Assembly: GCA_963575745.1 (NCBI GenBank)
Contig: CAUYUJ010022074.1
Coordinates: forward strand, 7,501 to 71,500
Origin: Prorocentrum cordatum
Lineage: Eukaryota; Sar; Dinophyceae; Prorocentrales; Prorocentraceae
Direction of reading: 5' to 3'
Length of the DNA stretch: 64,000 nt
Shown: positions 20,501 through 32,000 of the stretch, piece after piece
How positions within the stretch are numbered: the first letter of the stretch is position 1
Layout: each line of letters begins with the position of its first letter
The notes under the pieces: model-generated
What the model was told of the DNA's origin: nothing
What the model saw: the letters and a program-made list of their open reading frames with translations, nothing else
The model's database searches: none
Position numbers and translations under genes: made by a program

Positions 20501-21415
20501 GCACCCCAGGGCACTTGGGGATCCTGCCCCCAGCAACACGTGTCGAGGCAAGTCTGAGAACTGCCGGGGTGAAGAGGCCGCCCGACCGACGCGGCCATGG
20601 CCCTGCCTTGCCCGGCCAGGCAACGTCAGCTCCGAGATGGCGTAAGCCGGAAACCCTCTGAAACCCAGGCACGACGCTTGTGAGAGCAGGCGCTGTGCCT
20701 CTACCCGTAGGCCCTCCCTCCCGTGCCCACCGGAAGAGAATATCCGCCGACTCGTGTCCAGTGCCGCCCAGACCTCGATCACGGGGAACTGCTGCCCAGC
20801 GAGCGTTCAGCGCTCCTTTCATGGATGCGCCTGCCGAACCAATGGAAGCACGAGAGTCACGGCTACGGAGAGAGAGCGGGCGAACCCTCCGACCGCGCCA
20901 GTTCATGCATGGGCCCCGACCCCGAGAGCCGCGGGCGTACGGCTCCTCCGCGAGCCCCGAGGGGCGCAGCGAGCAGACCCAGCGGCGGGCGCTGCGACCA
21001 TTTTTTGGGTGGAAGAGGCCGCCGACCACGGCTTCTCCCAGAAAGTGGTCGCGCGGCCGCTGTCGAACGCTCATCCAGGGGAACGTTCAGATCTGTCCCC
21101 GCAATGGCATCGGCTGGCCCGGAGAGGTGGGGCCGCGCCCACACGGGGTCGAGAGCTCGTCGTCCGCACCGGCGGCCCTTCCGGCCCAGCCCGGCTTGCC
21201 CCGCCGAGCGAGCCGAGGACCCAGGAGGGGGCTCGAGAGATCAGGGAGGGGAGAGGGGGGAGGGGAGAACGGCAAACTAGGTGCGCTCGCGTCATATCTG
21301 ACATCCTACCACTCCCTCCCATCCCTTACCATGGCGCAGATCCCCCTTCTACTCGCTCAGTCGGATGTCGAGCAGGGCAATGATCCCGAAAGGGTACGCG
21401 AGGCATTGTAGAGCA
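20501..21415 (+). other. single-copy GC-rich stretch with a long open frame of doubtful coding status
   Basis: A frame on the plus strand is open for about 240 codons (20680-21411), but overlapping frames on both strands are open for nearly as long. The translation is Arg/Pro/Ser/Ala-rich with no domain. This can be explained by high GC alone. It is not called as a gene. Confidence 0.3.
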
Positions 21416-21554
21416 CGGCATGGCATGACGTAGAAGAGCACCGCAAAGCGTAGTATCAACCTAGCATTGCATTGCATGCCGTGGCGTTGCGTTGCGCCCG
21501 ATCGAACAAGTCGGCCCTGCGCAGAGCTCGGGAGAAAGAACAAAAATGCCGTGG

Positions 21555-21765
21555 CATGGCGCGGGAAATGACGCCAGCGCTGCAGCGGGAGCACGAGTCG
21601 AAACGAGCGGAAGCGCGGAAATGAGGCCAGCGTTGCAGCGGGAGCACGATTCGGAACGAGCGTAAGCTCGGAAATGAGGCCAGCGCTGCAGCGGGAGCAC
21701 GATTCGGAACGAGCGGGGCCCGAAAAGGAGGCCGGCGCCTCAGCGAGAGCAGCATTTTGAAAAAA
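21555..21765. repeat. 53-bp tandem repeat, four copies
   Basis: GCCAGCGCTGCAGCGGGAGC begins at 21573, 21626, 21679 and (decayed) 21731. Each unit also carries ACGATTCGGAACGAGCG and GCTCGGAAATGAG. Upstream, 21405-21500 has a looser GCATTG/GCGTTG repeat. Confidence 0.9.
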
Positions 21766-22135
21766 ATCGCAGGCGAAAACCCAACTCTGGGGAAACCTTT
21801 GTGTAAAAAACAGTACGCGGGGGGGGGGTCGGCCACTTTCAAACCGTCATCAGGGGAAGAGGGAGAGTAGTATACAGATTGAGTAATTGTAGAGGAGGGC
21901 AGCGGGGGAGAGGAAGGGGGAGGGGGGACCCTCCAGAGGGACCCAGGAGCCGCGGGCGGCACCCCCCAGAGCGCCCCGCCTGGAATCCAGCCCCCCTGGG
22001 CGGGAGACCCCCCCTCCGTGGCCCGGCCGAGCCAATCCGCTCCCGTGCCCCGGCGCGGAGGGGGCAGGGAAGGAGCGGCAGAGAGGAGGCACGGCAGCGG
22101 GAGAAGCAGAGCAGAAGAGTAGGCGCTGTAGAAGA
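21766..22135. other. spacer, no gene recognised
   Basis: Contains a G9 run near 21820 and GC-rich sequence. Nothing coding is recognisable. Confidence 0.4.
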
Positions 22136-22510
22136 GGGAGGTGGAGGCGGAGGAGGAGGATGGAGGAGGAGGAGGGGGAGGGGGAGGGGGAGGAGGAGGA
22201 GGAGGAGGAGGAGGAGGAGGAGGAAGAGGAATGAGGAAGAGAGAAGAAGAGGAAGAGGGTGGAGGAGGAGGAGAGGCGGAGGAGGAGGAGGGAGGAGGAG
22301 GAGGAGGAGGAGGAGGGGGGGGAGGAGAGGGGGAGGAGGGGGAGGAGGGGGAGGAGGAGGGGGGAGGAGGGGGGAGGAGCAGGAGGAGGAGGACGAGGAG
22401 GAGGAAGAGGGGGTGGAACACGAGGAGGAGAACGAGGAGGAGGAGAACGATGAGGAGGAGGAGGAAGATGAGGTGGAGGAGGAGGAGGAGGAGGAGGAGG
22501 AACGATGACG
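22136..22510. repeat. (GGA)n homopurine tract, ~370 bp
   Basis: The longest almost uninterrupted GGA block in the window; a few GAC/GAT interruptions lie at 22390-22470. Confidence 0.95.
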
Positions 22511-22589
22511 AGAAGGACGAGGAGGAGCGGATAGAGGGAGGGAGCGAGGGTGCGCCCAAAGGAAGGAGCAGGGCACAATCGACGGTTCA

Positions 22590-22860
22590 GATCGTCGATC
22601 CTCGATCCTCCTCCACCTCGATCCTCGATCCTCGTCGTCGCCTTCCTCCGCGATCCTCGTCGTCCTCCGTCGTCGTCGTCCTCGACGTCTGGCTCGTCGC
22701 CTTCACCCTCGATCATCGGTCGTCACCCTTGACTTCGTCCAAGACGTTGGATCCCTGGGGTCGTCTTCCCCCCCAATCCTCGATCCTCGATCAATGCCCG
22801 CCTGCTCCGGACTGGCGGCGGCGCTAGATCCTCTAGCTTTCTTCCCCCGTCCTCCACTCG
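22590..22860. repeat. CCTCGATC heptamer minisatellite, block 1
   Basis: Tandem CGATCCTC/GATCCTCGTCGTC units, many with GTC insertions. Reverse-complement unit of 3645-3790. Confidence 0.8.
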
Positions 22861-23189
22861 ATCCTCCTCGTCGCCGTTTTCAGTACGCGGCTCCCGGAAG
22901 TCCCGACCCTTTCTTCCATTGGGCCAGATTCTCATCCTGCAGCGCTTTTTGACGGTTCTGGGGTATGGCTCAGAGGAGGAAATGGTACCCATTCCTCCAC
23001 CCTTCGCTCGTTTTCCTCCTTTTCGGGCCTCCTCGGAGGGCCCTCGTTGCTACCGCTGGATTCGCCTCGAAATCCTCGGCAGAACGCACCCCGGGAGAGG
23101 TCCGAGAAGCACCAGTATCGGTGCCTTCTGGTTGCCCCTTTGGCCGGGATCCCGGCGGCTGCCATACGAGAAATCCCCTTCGGACTGGC
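22861..23189. other. spacer between heptamer blocks
   Basis: Single-copy. Near 22800-22820 and 23180-23200 the phrase GGACTGGCGGCGGCGC(T/C)AGATC is duplicated, so the two heptamer blocks with their left flank are a larger direct repeat about 370 bp apart. Confidence 0.5.
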
Positions 23190-23815
23190 GGCGGCGCCAG
23201 ATCCTCGATCCTCATCCCTCCGTCCTCGATCCTCGAGTCTCGTCGCCGCCTTCCTTTCGCTCCCCGTCGTCCTCGTCCGTCGTTTGTTGTCCTCGTCGTC
23301 GTCCTCGTATTCTTCATCGTGGTCGATCCTGTTCTTTTTGTCACTGCCTCGACCCCCAGAGGTCTCGACCAGTGCTCGAGCTACACGTTTCTTTGGCGCT
23401 CTCGTGGGCCGTTCTCGTTCCGATGTCGTTTCGCCGCAAATGCAAAACGAAGTTGGAACGAATGATAACGAATTCAAACCCAGAACGAAAGACGCCGCTC
23501 AGCTCGAGCCCTGGTCTCGACCGACTCCCTGGGACGAGCTTTCGTCCCGAGTCGTCTCTTCGGGGCCCGTCGGGGGCCGAAGTCCGCAGCAGCGCGTCGA
23601 TATTCGAGTCATCCTCTTCGATCCTCGATCGCGTTCGATCTTCGATCCTCTGCGATTCCCGATTGCCTCAATTCTCGATTCCCCCGATCCTCGATCCCCT
23701 CGGAGCCGCTCGCTCCCCGATCCCCGCGATCCTCGTCGTCGATCTTGCCCGATTCCCCTCGACCTCGATTCTCTTCGGTCCTCGATGCTCGATCCCGTCG
23801 GTCCTTCATCATACC
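23190..23815. repeat. CCTCGATC heptamer minisatellite, block 2
   Basis: Dense units at 23200-23250 and 23590-23800 (TCGATCCTCGATC, GATTCTCGATTCCC), separated by GTC-rich and single-copy sequence. Confidence 0.75.
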
Positions 23816-24060
23816 CATCGGCATCCGCATCCTCATCTCCACCGTCACAGTCTTCATCACCGGCGTCGGCCTCAACGTCAGCATCAACATCGTCATGAAC
23901 ACCATAGACCGCAGAATCGTCATCATCATCATGACCATGTTCACCGCCGTCATCACCACCACCATCACTACCTCCACCCCCACCACAACCACTATCATCA
24001 CCACCATAATCTTCATCCTCATCATCATCCTCCTCCTCATCATCTATCATCATCATTAAC
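23816..24060. repeat. (ATC)n/(CAC)n-rich tract
   Basis: Imperfect ATC, CAC and CATCAT triplets. His/Ile/Thr-rich translations are artefacts. A similar tract lies at 37378-37510. Confidence 0.85.
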
Positions 24061-24279
24061 CGCGAGAAGCATTTCAGAACACCCCCCCTTCCGGTGAAAC
24101 GATAACGCTTGCGGCACCCTGGAAGCGTTACCTCGGCACCAGGAGGCGCCCCCTGGATTCCAATGGGAACCAAATCGGCTCCCCATGTGATGCCAATACG
24201 ACCCCAGTCCTCGTAGGCGGTTATCCTATTGGAATCCTGATGGAATTCCCGGTGTACTGGCTTATTCAAGCCAATAGGA
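24061..24279. other. short spacer with ATTCCAATGGGA phrases
   Basis: Transition into the decamer array; GGATTCCAATGGGAACC near 24153 is the first recognisable unit. Confidence 0.4.
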
Positions 24280-25015
24280 CCCAAAAATAACACAGTACAG
24301 TAGGATTCCAATGGGATTCGAATCATGATGTAGTTGGGGCCAACCAGGATTCCAATACAATGCAAGACAGTAGGATTCCAATAGGACTACAATAGTATTC
24401 CAATAGGATTTCAATCGGAGTCCAATGTGATTCCAATAATATGCCACCAGGATTTCAATATGATTCCAATAGGACTCCAACACAACACAATAGGATCCCA
24501 TTACGACTTCAACAGTTGTCCTATAGGTTTTGAGCAGGAGTCCTCCTGGATTCCAACCAATACAGTCGGATTCCAATAGGAGTCCCACACAACAGGATTC
24601 CTATAAGATTCCAGTTGGACTCCAATACAATATGATCTCATCAGGCTTTCAATAGGATCCCAATATGAGTCTAATACAATATGATTATGACAGGATCCCC
24701 ATGATATTCCAATAGTATTCCAATGCAGAATGATTCCAACACAATTCCGATATAGGATTCCGATAGGGTCCCAATGAAGCTCCAAAAGGATTCAAATACA
24801 ATAGGATCCCAAACGGGTCCCGGTATAGAATGCCAATAGGAGTCCAATCCAATCGGATCCCAGTACGCAGGATTCCAACAAGAACGCAATAACATTCTAA
24901 TCGGATTCCACTACAACAGGGTTCCAGTGGGATCCAATCGGATCTCAACAGGGTTCCAATAGCATTCCAATACAATCGGATCCAGTAATGTGCCAATATG
25001 ATTCTTATTGCCATT
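24280..25015. repeat. degenerate GGATTCCAATA minisatellite
   Basis: Over 40 loose copies of GGATTCCAATA/GGA(C/T)TCCAATAC, spaced 10-25 bp. A second block of the same unit is at 25270-25560 and single units reach 26000. The sequence is clearly lower in GC than its surroundings. Open frames on the minus strand (Tyr/Trp/Asn/Pro-rich) come from the repeat. Confidence 0.85.
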
Positions 25016-25062
25016 ATTATCCGTGGTCTCGTCGGATTATAATTCCTATTGTCATCCTTTTT

Positions 25063-25262
25063 CGTAGTATTATCCGAGGGGGGGCGCTGGTTTAAGTATG
25101 TTCTGTGCGCGCGCGGTGCTAAGATATCGCTCCGTGCGGGGTGGGGGCGATAGCCTCGGATGGACCTCCCTGTGCGACGGCCGGGTCATGTAAACCTTTG
25201 CGTAGGGGCAACAATATAAGATCGATAGGTTCAAGGCTTACGGACGATATATTATATATGAT
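25063..25262. repeat. duplicated ~200-bp unit, copy 1
   Basis: Core CGCGGTGCTAAGATATCGCT, then CCGTGCGGGGTGGGGGCGAT, CCTCGGATGGACCTC and ATAGGTTCAAGGC. The core is more conserved than the flanks. Copy 2 is at 25614-25806 and a truncated piece at 26048-26075. A structured RNA is possible but no known family is recognised. Confidence 0.75.
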
Positions 25263-25613
25263 GCCGATCGTATGCCAATCTGACCTCAACATGGGGTTCT
25301 AATCTGATTTCAATTGGAGACCAATGGAAATCCAATAGGATTCCAGTGCAACAGGATTTCAAAATGACTCCTAGCTCGTATTGCACTAGGATTCTAATAC
25401 GACGATTTGATTACAATGGGATTCCAGCAGGAATCCAATCATATTCGAATAGGATCCCTATACAGCAGGATTCCAATCGGATCTCAATCGGCTTCCGTTG
25501 GGACTCCAATCGCACTCGAACACAATAGGATTCCAGTAGGATTCCAAAAGGTGTCTCATTCGCATTATTACTCTTATCCGTTATCTTTTCTTATGGTTAT
25601 TCATACTGGTAGT

Positions 25614-25806
25614 TTTTCGTTGTACAATCGGAGGGGTGGCGCTGGGTTTTTTTGTTTCTTGGTGCGCGTGCGGTGCTAAGATATCGCTCCGTGCGGGGTG
25701 GGGGCGATATCCTCGGATGGACCTCGCTGTTCGACCGCTGGGTAATCTAAACCTGCGCATCGGGGCAACAGTATATAATTGATAGGTTCAAGGCGTGCGG
25801 CAGTTG
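25614..25806. repeat. duplicated ~200-bp unit, copy 2
   Basis: About 85 percent like copy 1, which starts 551 bp upstream; the decamer array lies between them, so the array and the unit were probably duplicated together. GGTGCTAAG starts two further fragments at 26052 and 26109. Confidence 0.75.
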
Positions 25807-26299
25807 TAGAAGTATGATTGTTTGTCTTGCCGTTCGTACTTGTGTGATCGTGCATATTCTTTTTATTCGCATTTGCGTTTCGATGCTTACTATAGTTCGT
25901 GCTTCCTAATAGTTTTATTATCAGTACTGCCGTATAGTATGATTATTCGTGTTCGTATCAAGCCGAATTCAAATCGGACGTCCCCAGATTCCAATGGGAA
26001 TTCTACCCGAGCCCGTGGGCGGGAATGACTTATTTTCTTGTTCGACTCGCGCGGTGCTAAGGATATCGTTCCGCGAAAATGCCCCCGTGGAATATTGAAT
26101 AAAATTGAGGTGCTAAGATCACCCCTGGGGGGCTCTTAAATGCTCCTCTCTGTTAATATAAGCCAGCCGTTCTGCGCTTGATCGGGGTTTTCTGCATATA
26201 GAAGAAGCCGCGTGGGCTTGTGAGCGAAAGTAGAACGATTGGGAGGCGGTGGTGCCGCGCGCGAGGATGAGGAGGATGCGCGCTCTCCTCCTCCTCCCC

Positions 26300-26425
26300 C
26301 CCCTCCCCCCTCCTCCTCTTCTAATATCATCCTCCTCCTCCTCCTCCTCCTCCTCCTCCTCCTCCTCCTCCTCCTTTTGTTCCCTTTCTCCGCCCCCCCC
26401 CCTCCTCCTCCGCGCCTCCTCCTCT
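26300..26425. repeat. (TCC)n tract
   Basis: TCC triplets at 26285-26375 with a C-rich extension. Confidence 0.95.
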
Positions 26426-26495
26426 ATCCTTTAAGGTCTTCGGTTTCACACATTCCTCAGGATCTCGCAACCCCCCCCCCCTGAAATTCCCAGAC

Positions 26496-26640
26496 GCCCC
26501 CGAAGTAATTCCAAAACAATTGAAATAATTCAATTCGACTTAGGCGCGTCTCACACCCTCATAGTCGCCCCCGAAGTAATCCCAAAACATTGAAATACTT
26601 CAATTCGAATTAGGCACGTCTCACACCCTCATAGTCATCA
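26496..26640. repeat. two tandem copies of a ~73-bp unit
   Basis: GCCCCCGAAGTAAT(T/C)CCAAAACA starts at 26496 and about 26567. Both copies end CGTCTCACACCCTCATAGTC. AATTGAAATAATTCAATT inside is a palindrome. An unrelated but similar AT-rich doublet is at 45366-45552. Confidence 0.85.
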
Positions 26641-27525
26641 GCCCCCCCCCCCTAAAGACGTTTCAATGAACTTGAATTCAGCCAGTGTGAAGTGCAGATG
26701 GAATCAGAGGAATTCGTTGGAATCCGATGTTCGTCTTTGCTGCTGTCACGCTGTTCTCGCCTTTGCTGCTGCCTTTTCGTAGTGGTGATCGTGTTTGTTG
26801 GCGCCACGCTGCGCTGATTGTCAACTATCGCCGTCGTCGTCCTCGCTCTGGCCCTGGCGCTTGGCGACGGGCCCCGCGTCGCGCGGGCGCGGCCTGGGCC
26901 GTGGGCCATGGACCCATTGGATGGGGATGGGGATGCTCTCTCGTCCATGTCCATGTCCTCTTCTCCGCACTCGTCCCTTTGCTCTTCCATTTCTCCACTC
27001 CAGTCCTCTACCTAGCGTCATCCACCAACCACCTCCTCCATCATCCCGCCCTCGAGTGTTCCTCCTCCTCCTCCTCCTCCTCCTCCTCCTCGTCCTCCTC
27101 GTTATCCTGCTCTTTGCTCCACTTCTTCCTCCAGACTCTGCCCATTTCCCTCTTCTTCCTCCTCCCCCCTCCTCCCGTCGCCTCCAACTTCTTCAACCTG
27201 TTCGCGTTTCTGTGTCCTTCTCTTCTTCCTCCTCTTCGATCTCTCTTGGGGCGGAGGCCGCTGGCTTCGACGCGCTGCCCGGCAGCCAGGCCCCGCTTGC
27301 AGCGCGGCGCCAGCTTCGCAGCCGTGACTCCGAGGAGCCGAGGGCACAAGGGGAGGGGCAGGGGAAACGGGATGGCTCGACGGTTGGCGGTCGTCGTCGA
27401 CGGTGCCATCATCGTGAGTCTCGTCATCGCCATCGTTGTCGTCATAGGGCGCCATCGTGGTCGCGATCATCACCGTCGTCGTGGCCACGGCCTCATTGCA
27501 CGGATCGCTGGCAAGCAAGAGAGAG
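26641..27525. other. spacer, weak coding potential only
   Basis: Open frames at 26727-27530 read through TCC blocks (27055-27100, 27145-27240). The first 60 codons are not low complexity, but no domain is recognisable and neighbouring frames are open too. An unrecognised 5' exon of gene A cannot be excluded. Confidence 0.35.
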
Positions 27526-27529
27526 GGAG

Positions 27530-27695
<166 letters not shown>

Positions 27696-27929
27696 AGAGA
27701 GGGGGGCGTTGCGCGTCCAAGAAGGATTTGTGAAGGCAGGATGGCGTGCAGGCGAGGTAGGATGGGGAAGGGCCCATGGGGTCACGGAGACGGGAGGAGT
27801 TCGTGAAGCTCGCCGACGCGTGGGACTCCCTCCACGGCCTCCGCGCGAACAGCCGCGTCAAGAGGTGGGGCAGGGGCGTCGTCGTTATCGTTATTGCCGC
27901 CCACCCAGCGTCTTAGTCATCTGCTCCTC

Positions 27930-28108
27930 CTGCTCCTCCTCTCTGCTCATGCTCATGCTCCTGCTCCATCTCCTCCTCCCCCTCCTCCTCCTCCTCCTCC
28001 TCCTCCTCCTCCTCCTCCTCCTCCTCCTCCTCCTCCTCTCTGCTCCTCATCTCTGCTCCTCGTCCTCCTCCCCCTCCCCCTCCTCCTCTCCTCCTCCTCC
28101 TCCTCCTC
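27930..28108. repeat. (TCC)n tract
   Basis: Pure TCC at 27965-28037, then CTCCTCCCCCTCC variants up to the hairpin. Confidence 0.95.
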
Positions 28109-28192
28109 CTTCGAGGCCAACGTCCCCCTCTCTCTGCTCCCCCTCCTCCACGGAGACGGGAGGAGGAGCAGAGAGGGGAACGTTGGCCTCGA
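28109..28192. repeat. 84-bp hairpin, 35-38 bp arms
   Basis: TTCGAGGCCAACGTCCCCCT at 28110 pairs with GGGGAACGTTGGCCTCGAA ending at about 28192; GGAGGAGGAGCAGAGAGG pairs with CTCTCTGCTCCCCCTCC. The loop is CACGGAGA. It closes the right side of a TCC tract. Confidence 0.85.
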
Positions 28193-28467
28193 AATTGCCG
28201 TCGACGTCGATGTCGTCGCCTTCGCCTGGAGGGGAGGTCGACGGACGACAACCGCGGCGCGCAGCACGGGGGGCAGTGGTCGGTGAGGCCGCGCGACCGT
28301 CGTTTTGTCCTGCCTCTCCTACTAGCTGCTCCACCTCATCCTTCTCCTTGTCCCCCTCACCTTCGCCCTCCCTTCATCTCGCCCATCATCCCCTCGCACT
28401 CTGTCCTCCTCTGTTGTTCTCCCCCTCCTGGTCGCCCCTCCTGCCTCGCCTGCCTGTTGCCGCCCGA

Positions 28468-28633
28468 GAGGCAAGCCCTGGTCGTGGGCTGGAAGGGCGT
28501 CGGCTCCCACGGCGTCGCGCGCGGTGGCCTGGACGACACCACTCACGGCCTCGACGCCATGATGTCGTTGGCGGGCATCATCGACCAGGCCCAACGGCGC
28601 GCCCTCGACTCTCGGCTCGCCCGTGCTATGACG
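28468..28633 (+). CDS. candidate 5' exon, unknown protein
   Basis: One frame gives a balanced, non-repetitive peptide of about 55 residues (Gly/Ala/Asp/His mixed, with a GWKGVGSHG phrase and an IIDQAQRRALDSRLARAM helix-like stretch). That contrasts with the low-complexity frames around it. It is preceded by an AG and followed by GTGGGC at 28634. It could be an upstream exon of gene A (next exon about 29032) or an isolated open frame. No domain is recognised. Confidence 0.35.
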
Positions 28634-29031
28634 GTGGGCGGGGCGGGTGTCTGCTTCGAGGGGGGCGGGGATAAGAAGCGAGAGCCTGAGGGCGGAGGAG
28701 AGCTAACCAGTAGGATGGTGAAGAGAGCATGGGGTCAGAAAAAAGATGTATGGCAGGGCTGGGGAAGGGGGGGTGATGAAGGGATGAGGGACGTCAGCTG
28801 CAGGGGGGGGAAGCGTGATGGAGGAGTGCGGCGGAGGACAATGAGAAAGAGAAAGATGAGGAGGAGCTCCATGCACCAGACAGAAAGATGAGGAGGAGGA
28901 GGAGGAAAAGGAGGGGTAGGAGGAGGAGGAGGAGGAGGAGGAGGAGGAGTTGAGCACTTGAGCCACGCCTCATCATACGATAAGCTGTCTGGTAGGGGAG
29001 GCTATCAATACTGGGCTTGGTTTGGCTGCAG

Positions 29032-32000
29032 GGCGGGCGCACGACGCCACGCCAGTGTTGTGCAAATTTGGCAGTGCCCAAGATGAGATTTATCCTATGG
29101 CACGTTACCCGGTGAAGGACACCATCACTGGCAAATGGAGGGTTAGGGGTAGCGTGAGTCGTCAGAGCGCGTCGCGTCTGTTGACCTTTGCACGGGCTGT
29201 GAGTGGATGGCTCGAGAGCAGTCTTGGGATTATGTCGTGTGACCCCTCCCCAATAAGCAACGAGCAGTGCGTAAGTGGTGTATGATGTGCGCAGGGATGC
29301 TAAGGGGACTGCGAACTAAGATCACTAGGTGGCATATCGTCGTCCGTTGCTCATGCTAGGGCTCCCAGGGCGCCAATGGGCTGGGAGGAAATCAGTACCT
29401 TGGGAAGCGTACAAGAAAGTGTACGCTGGGAGAGGCCCGCCGAACAAAGGCTGCATTGAGCTTTTCGCCCAGTCTTGTACCGTTACGTTCAATGAGTTGC
29501 ACGTTCCTTTTCAATGCGACGTCATCGTGCCCCCCGTCGCTGTTGTCAGGGCGAATGCGTCCTGCATCTACAGTGCTTTCGAGCAGGGAGTGCCCTCGTT
29601 TGATGTTCCCTCTCTGGTATCGATTTGCAACTCCGTCAAACTCATGGTTGTTTGTGAGGTCCCCGACAACGTGAAAGCCAACATCAAAAAGAAAACGCAT
29701 TACTCAACAGTTGCCACCTAATTGTTTGTACGACGACACCAGGGGGCGCGCGGCTCACCGAGCCCATCGGATCATGGTGCAAGCAACGGGCGAAGACCAG
29801 CTCGTCGGGGACGTTCACGCTGTTTCATTCGTGGAGGGTCTCCCTAGACATCGCAGGGCATTGCTGTTATGTTTGCACGAGTTGGTTTCGGAGGAGCTCG
29901 TGCTTGAGTTGAGTGTTGAACCAGTGTGCGCTGCACATGTGAAATCGATGCTTGATCACACTCTCAGCAGGGAATTCCAATACACTCGCGGGTCTCTAGA
30001 GCGAGGTGAACAGATATCGGCCGATGACGACGCGAGTGTACGAGCAATATCGATGATGGTGGATATGCAGTTTGGTGACATTCGCAAGCCATGCATCTCA
30101 GTTCTCGACTCTGGGGCGCCTCGCCACGAGCAGGTCAAGGGGCTTCGCGAACTCACGCTTCGAGCGAGGGGGGCGTTTCGGAGTGGTGGGCGCATCGGAG
30201 GGGGGCCGAGGAGGAGGGGAGGCACGCAATGAGGGGCGGTCGTCAACCGATCAGAGACGAAGGCGGGGCCTGAGAACGCCCCGAGACTAGGGGTGGCTGG
30301 CGGGGCGAACGAGGGAGAGGAGGAAGGAGGGGGTCACGCGGAGGGGGGCGAGGGGTGGAGGGGGAGGAAGGCGCCTCAGACCTACCCTTCCTTGCTCCGT
30401 CGTCCACCCCCTCCTACCCCTTCCCCCCCCTCCTTCTCCTCCGGGCGCCATCCACCCTCCCCTTTGTGCCAGGGGTGGTTGCGAGTTGAAGGGCCGAATG
30501 GCCCCCCCGTCGCCTCCCTGCAAGCCGCCAGGTCGACGCCGCGGCGGCAGTGATTACGGACTCTGGCTTGCTTGCTTGGAGGCGGCTCCAAGGATACCCC
30601 GTCGAAGAATCGGCGGGGGTCATGCGCCAGACACTTGGCCAGGCACGTCGCTTGCACCATGTTCTTCAATCTTCTACCCCGCTTGATGCGGCGAGCATTC
30701 AGCAGATGGCACGACTCCGACGACCACGTCAATCATGATGCTGATGAGGACTGAAGGGGCAGCAGAAAGCAAAGTCAAGGGAGACACGCGAGGAGGGAGA
30801 GGATGAGGGATAGGAGGAAGAGAAGGATGAGGAAGAGGAGGATCAGAAAGAGGCGGGAGAGGAGAGTTTTTTCAGCACCGTGCACGTCACCGATTCATGT
30901 TCATCTAACGCATGGCAATGCGGCGATGCGCATTGCCGAGCGTCATGAGCCAGTTTAATATATTGTGTTTTGTTGTATGCAGTATGCATGTCACGCGTCG
31001 CGCCCGCGCGTGGACGGTGTCATAGCCCGGTGGGGTAGCAAGAGAGATCAGAAAAAGGGCAACGGGAGGACTTCCGCGCTTATGTTCGGAGCAAGGTTTG
31101 GAGGGCCAGCCATTGTCTCTTAGATGACCCATCTCAGATTCGTTTTGCAATGGTGAGCTTTGCGTGTATTCCAATTGATCACTTGTGGGTGAAGTTGCAG
31201 AAAATGGATGTGCATGGATCCCCGCTCATGGATGTGATGTGGCCGCCCACCAACCCGTTTCTTCAGACCCAATCCGCCTTTACAGAGATGCTCTGTGCCA
31301 GGCCAGACGAAGGCCCTCTATCAACCTTGTTCTTTCAATATGGTGTTGACCCAGCGGGTCGCGATAAGCTCATGTCAGATGTCAGGGACCTCGTGCTGTG
31401 TATGGCTGGGCAAGTCTCGTTTTTTTTCGAAGACGTGTTTGGCGCATTCCCTGCTGCTTCGGATGGTCGACCCCCGATGGTTGCGATTCGACTTGACGCT
31501 TCCAGGTTCAATGGCAGCTCGTTTCAGAAATACTCCGTTGTGCGATCTTGATCCAGACTTGTCTGTGAAGGTCTTTAACCTGTACGCGAGCTCGTCTGCC
31601 ATGTCCCAATGCCCTGAGCTCAAAGCGTGCCTTGTGTCCTGGGGTAAGATTGGTAGGCTGACCTCAATGGATGTTGAGAGGGTCTTGAAAGAGATCAAGA
31701 CAGCGTCGAGTTGCCCATCTTCCGACATCAACTTCGACAGGATTGTTTCTGCCGGTGCCCTTACCCAATACTTGACCCGCCATGTGCTGCGTTATGAAGG
31801 CAGCGATCCTAGAGTTGTGACTCGGAAACAGCTTCTGGAAGATGGAGGGGATGGGCAGGTGAACCATGATGCGAGTGTAAGGGGAGGTGTTGTGTATGTG
31901 TCATTCGGAATTGGGAATTCGTCGTTGTAGTGTTGTGGTGTATACACAGCGGCGTCTTGCATCCTCGCTGTCTCAAGCGAACTGTAACATGTAAAATGTA

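Noticed and set aside
24262-25014. Minus-strand Tyr/Trp/Asn/Pro-rich frames that look protein-like
   Set aside because: They are periodic translations of the GGATTCCAATA repeat and break into several frames.
25063-25262. tRNA or other known structured RNA in the duplicated unit (GGTTCAAGGC seen)
   Set aside because: No acceptor stem, A box or cloverleaf could be drawn; kept only as an open question.
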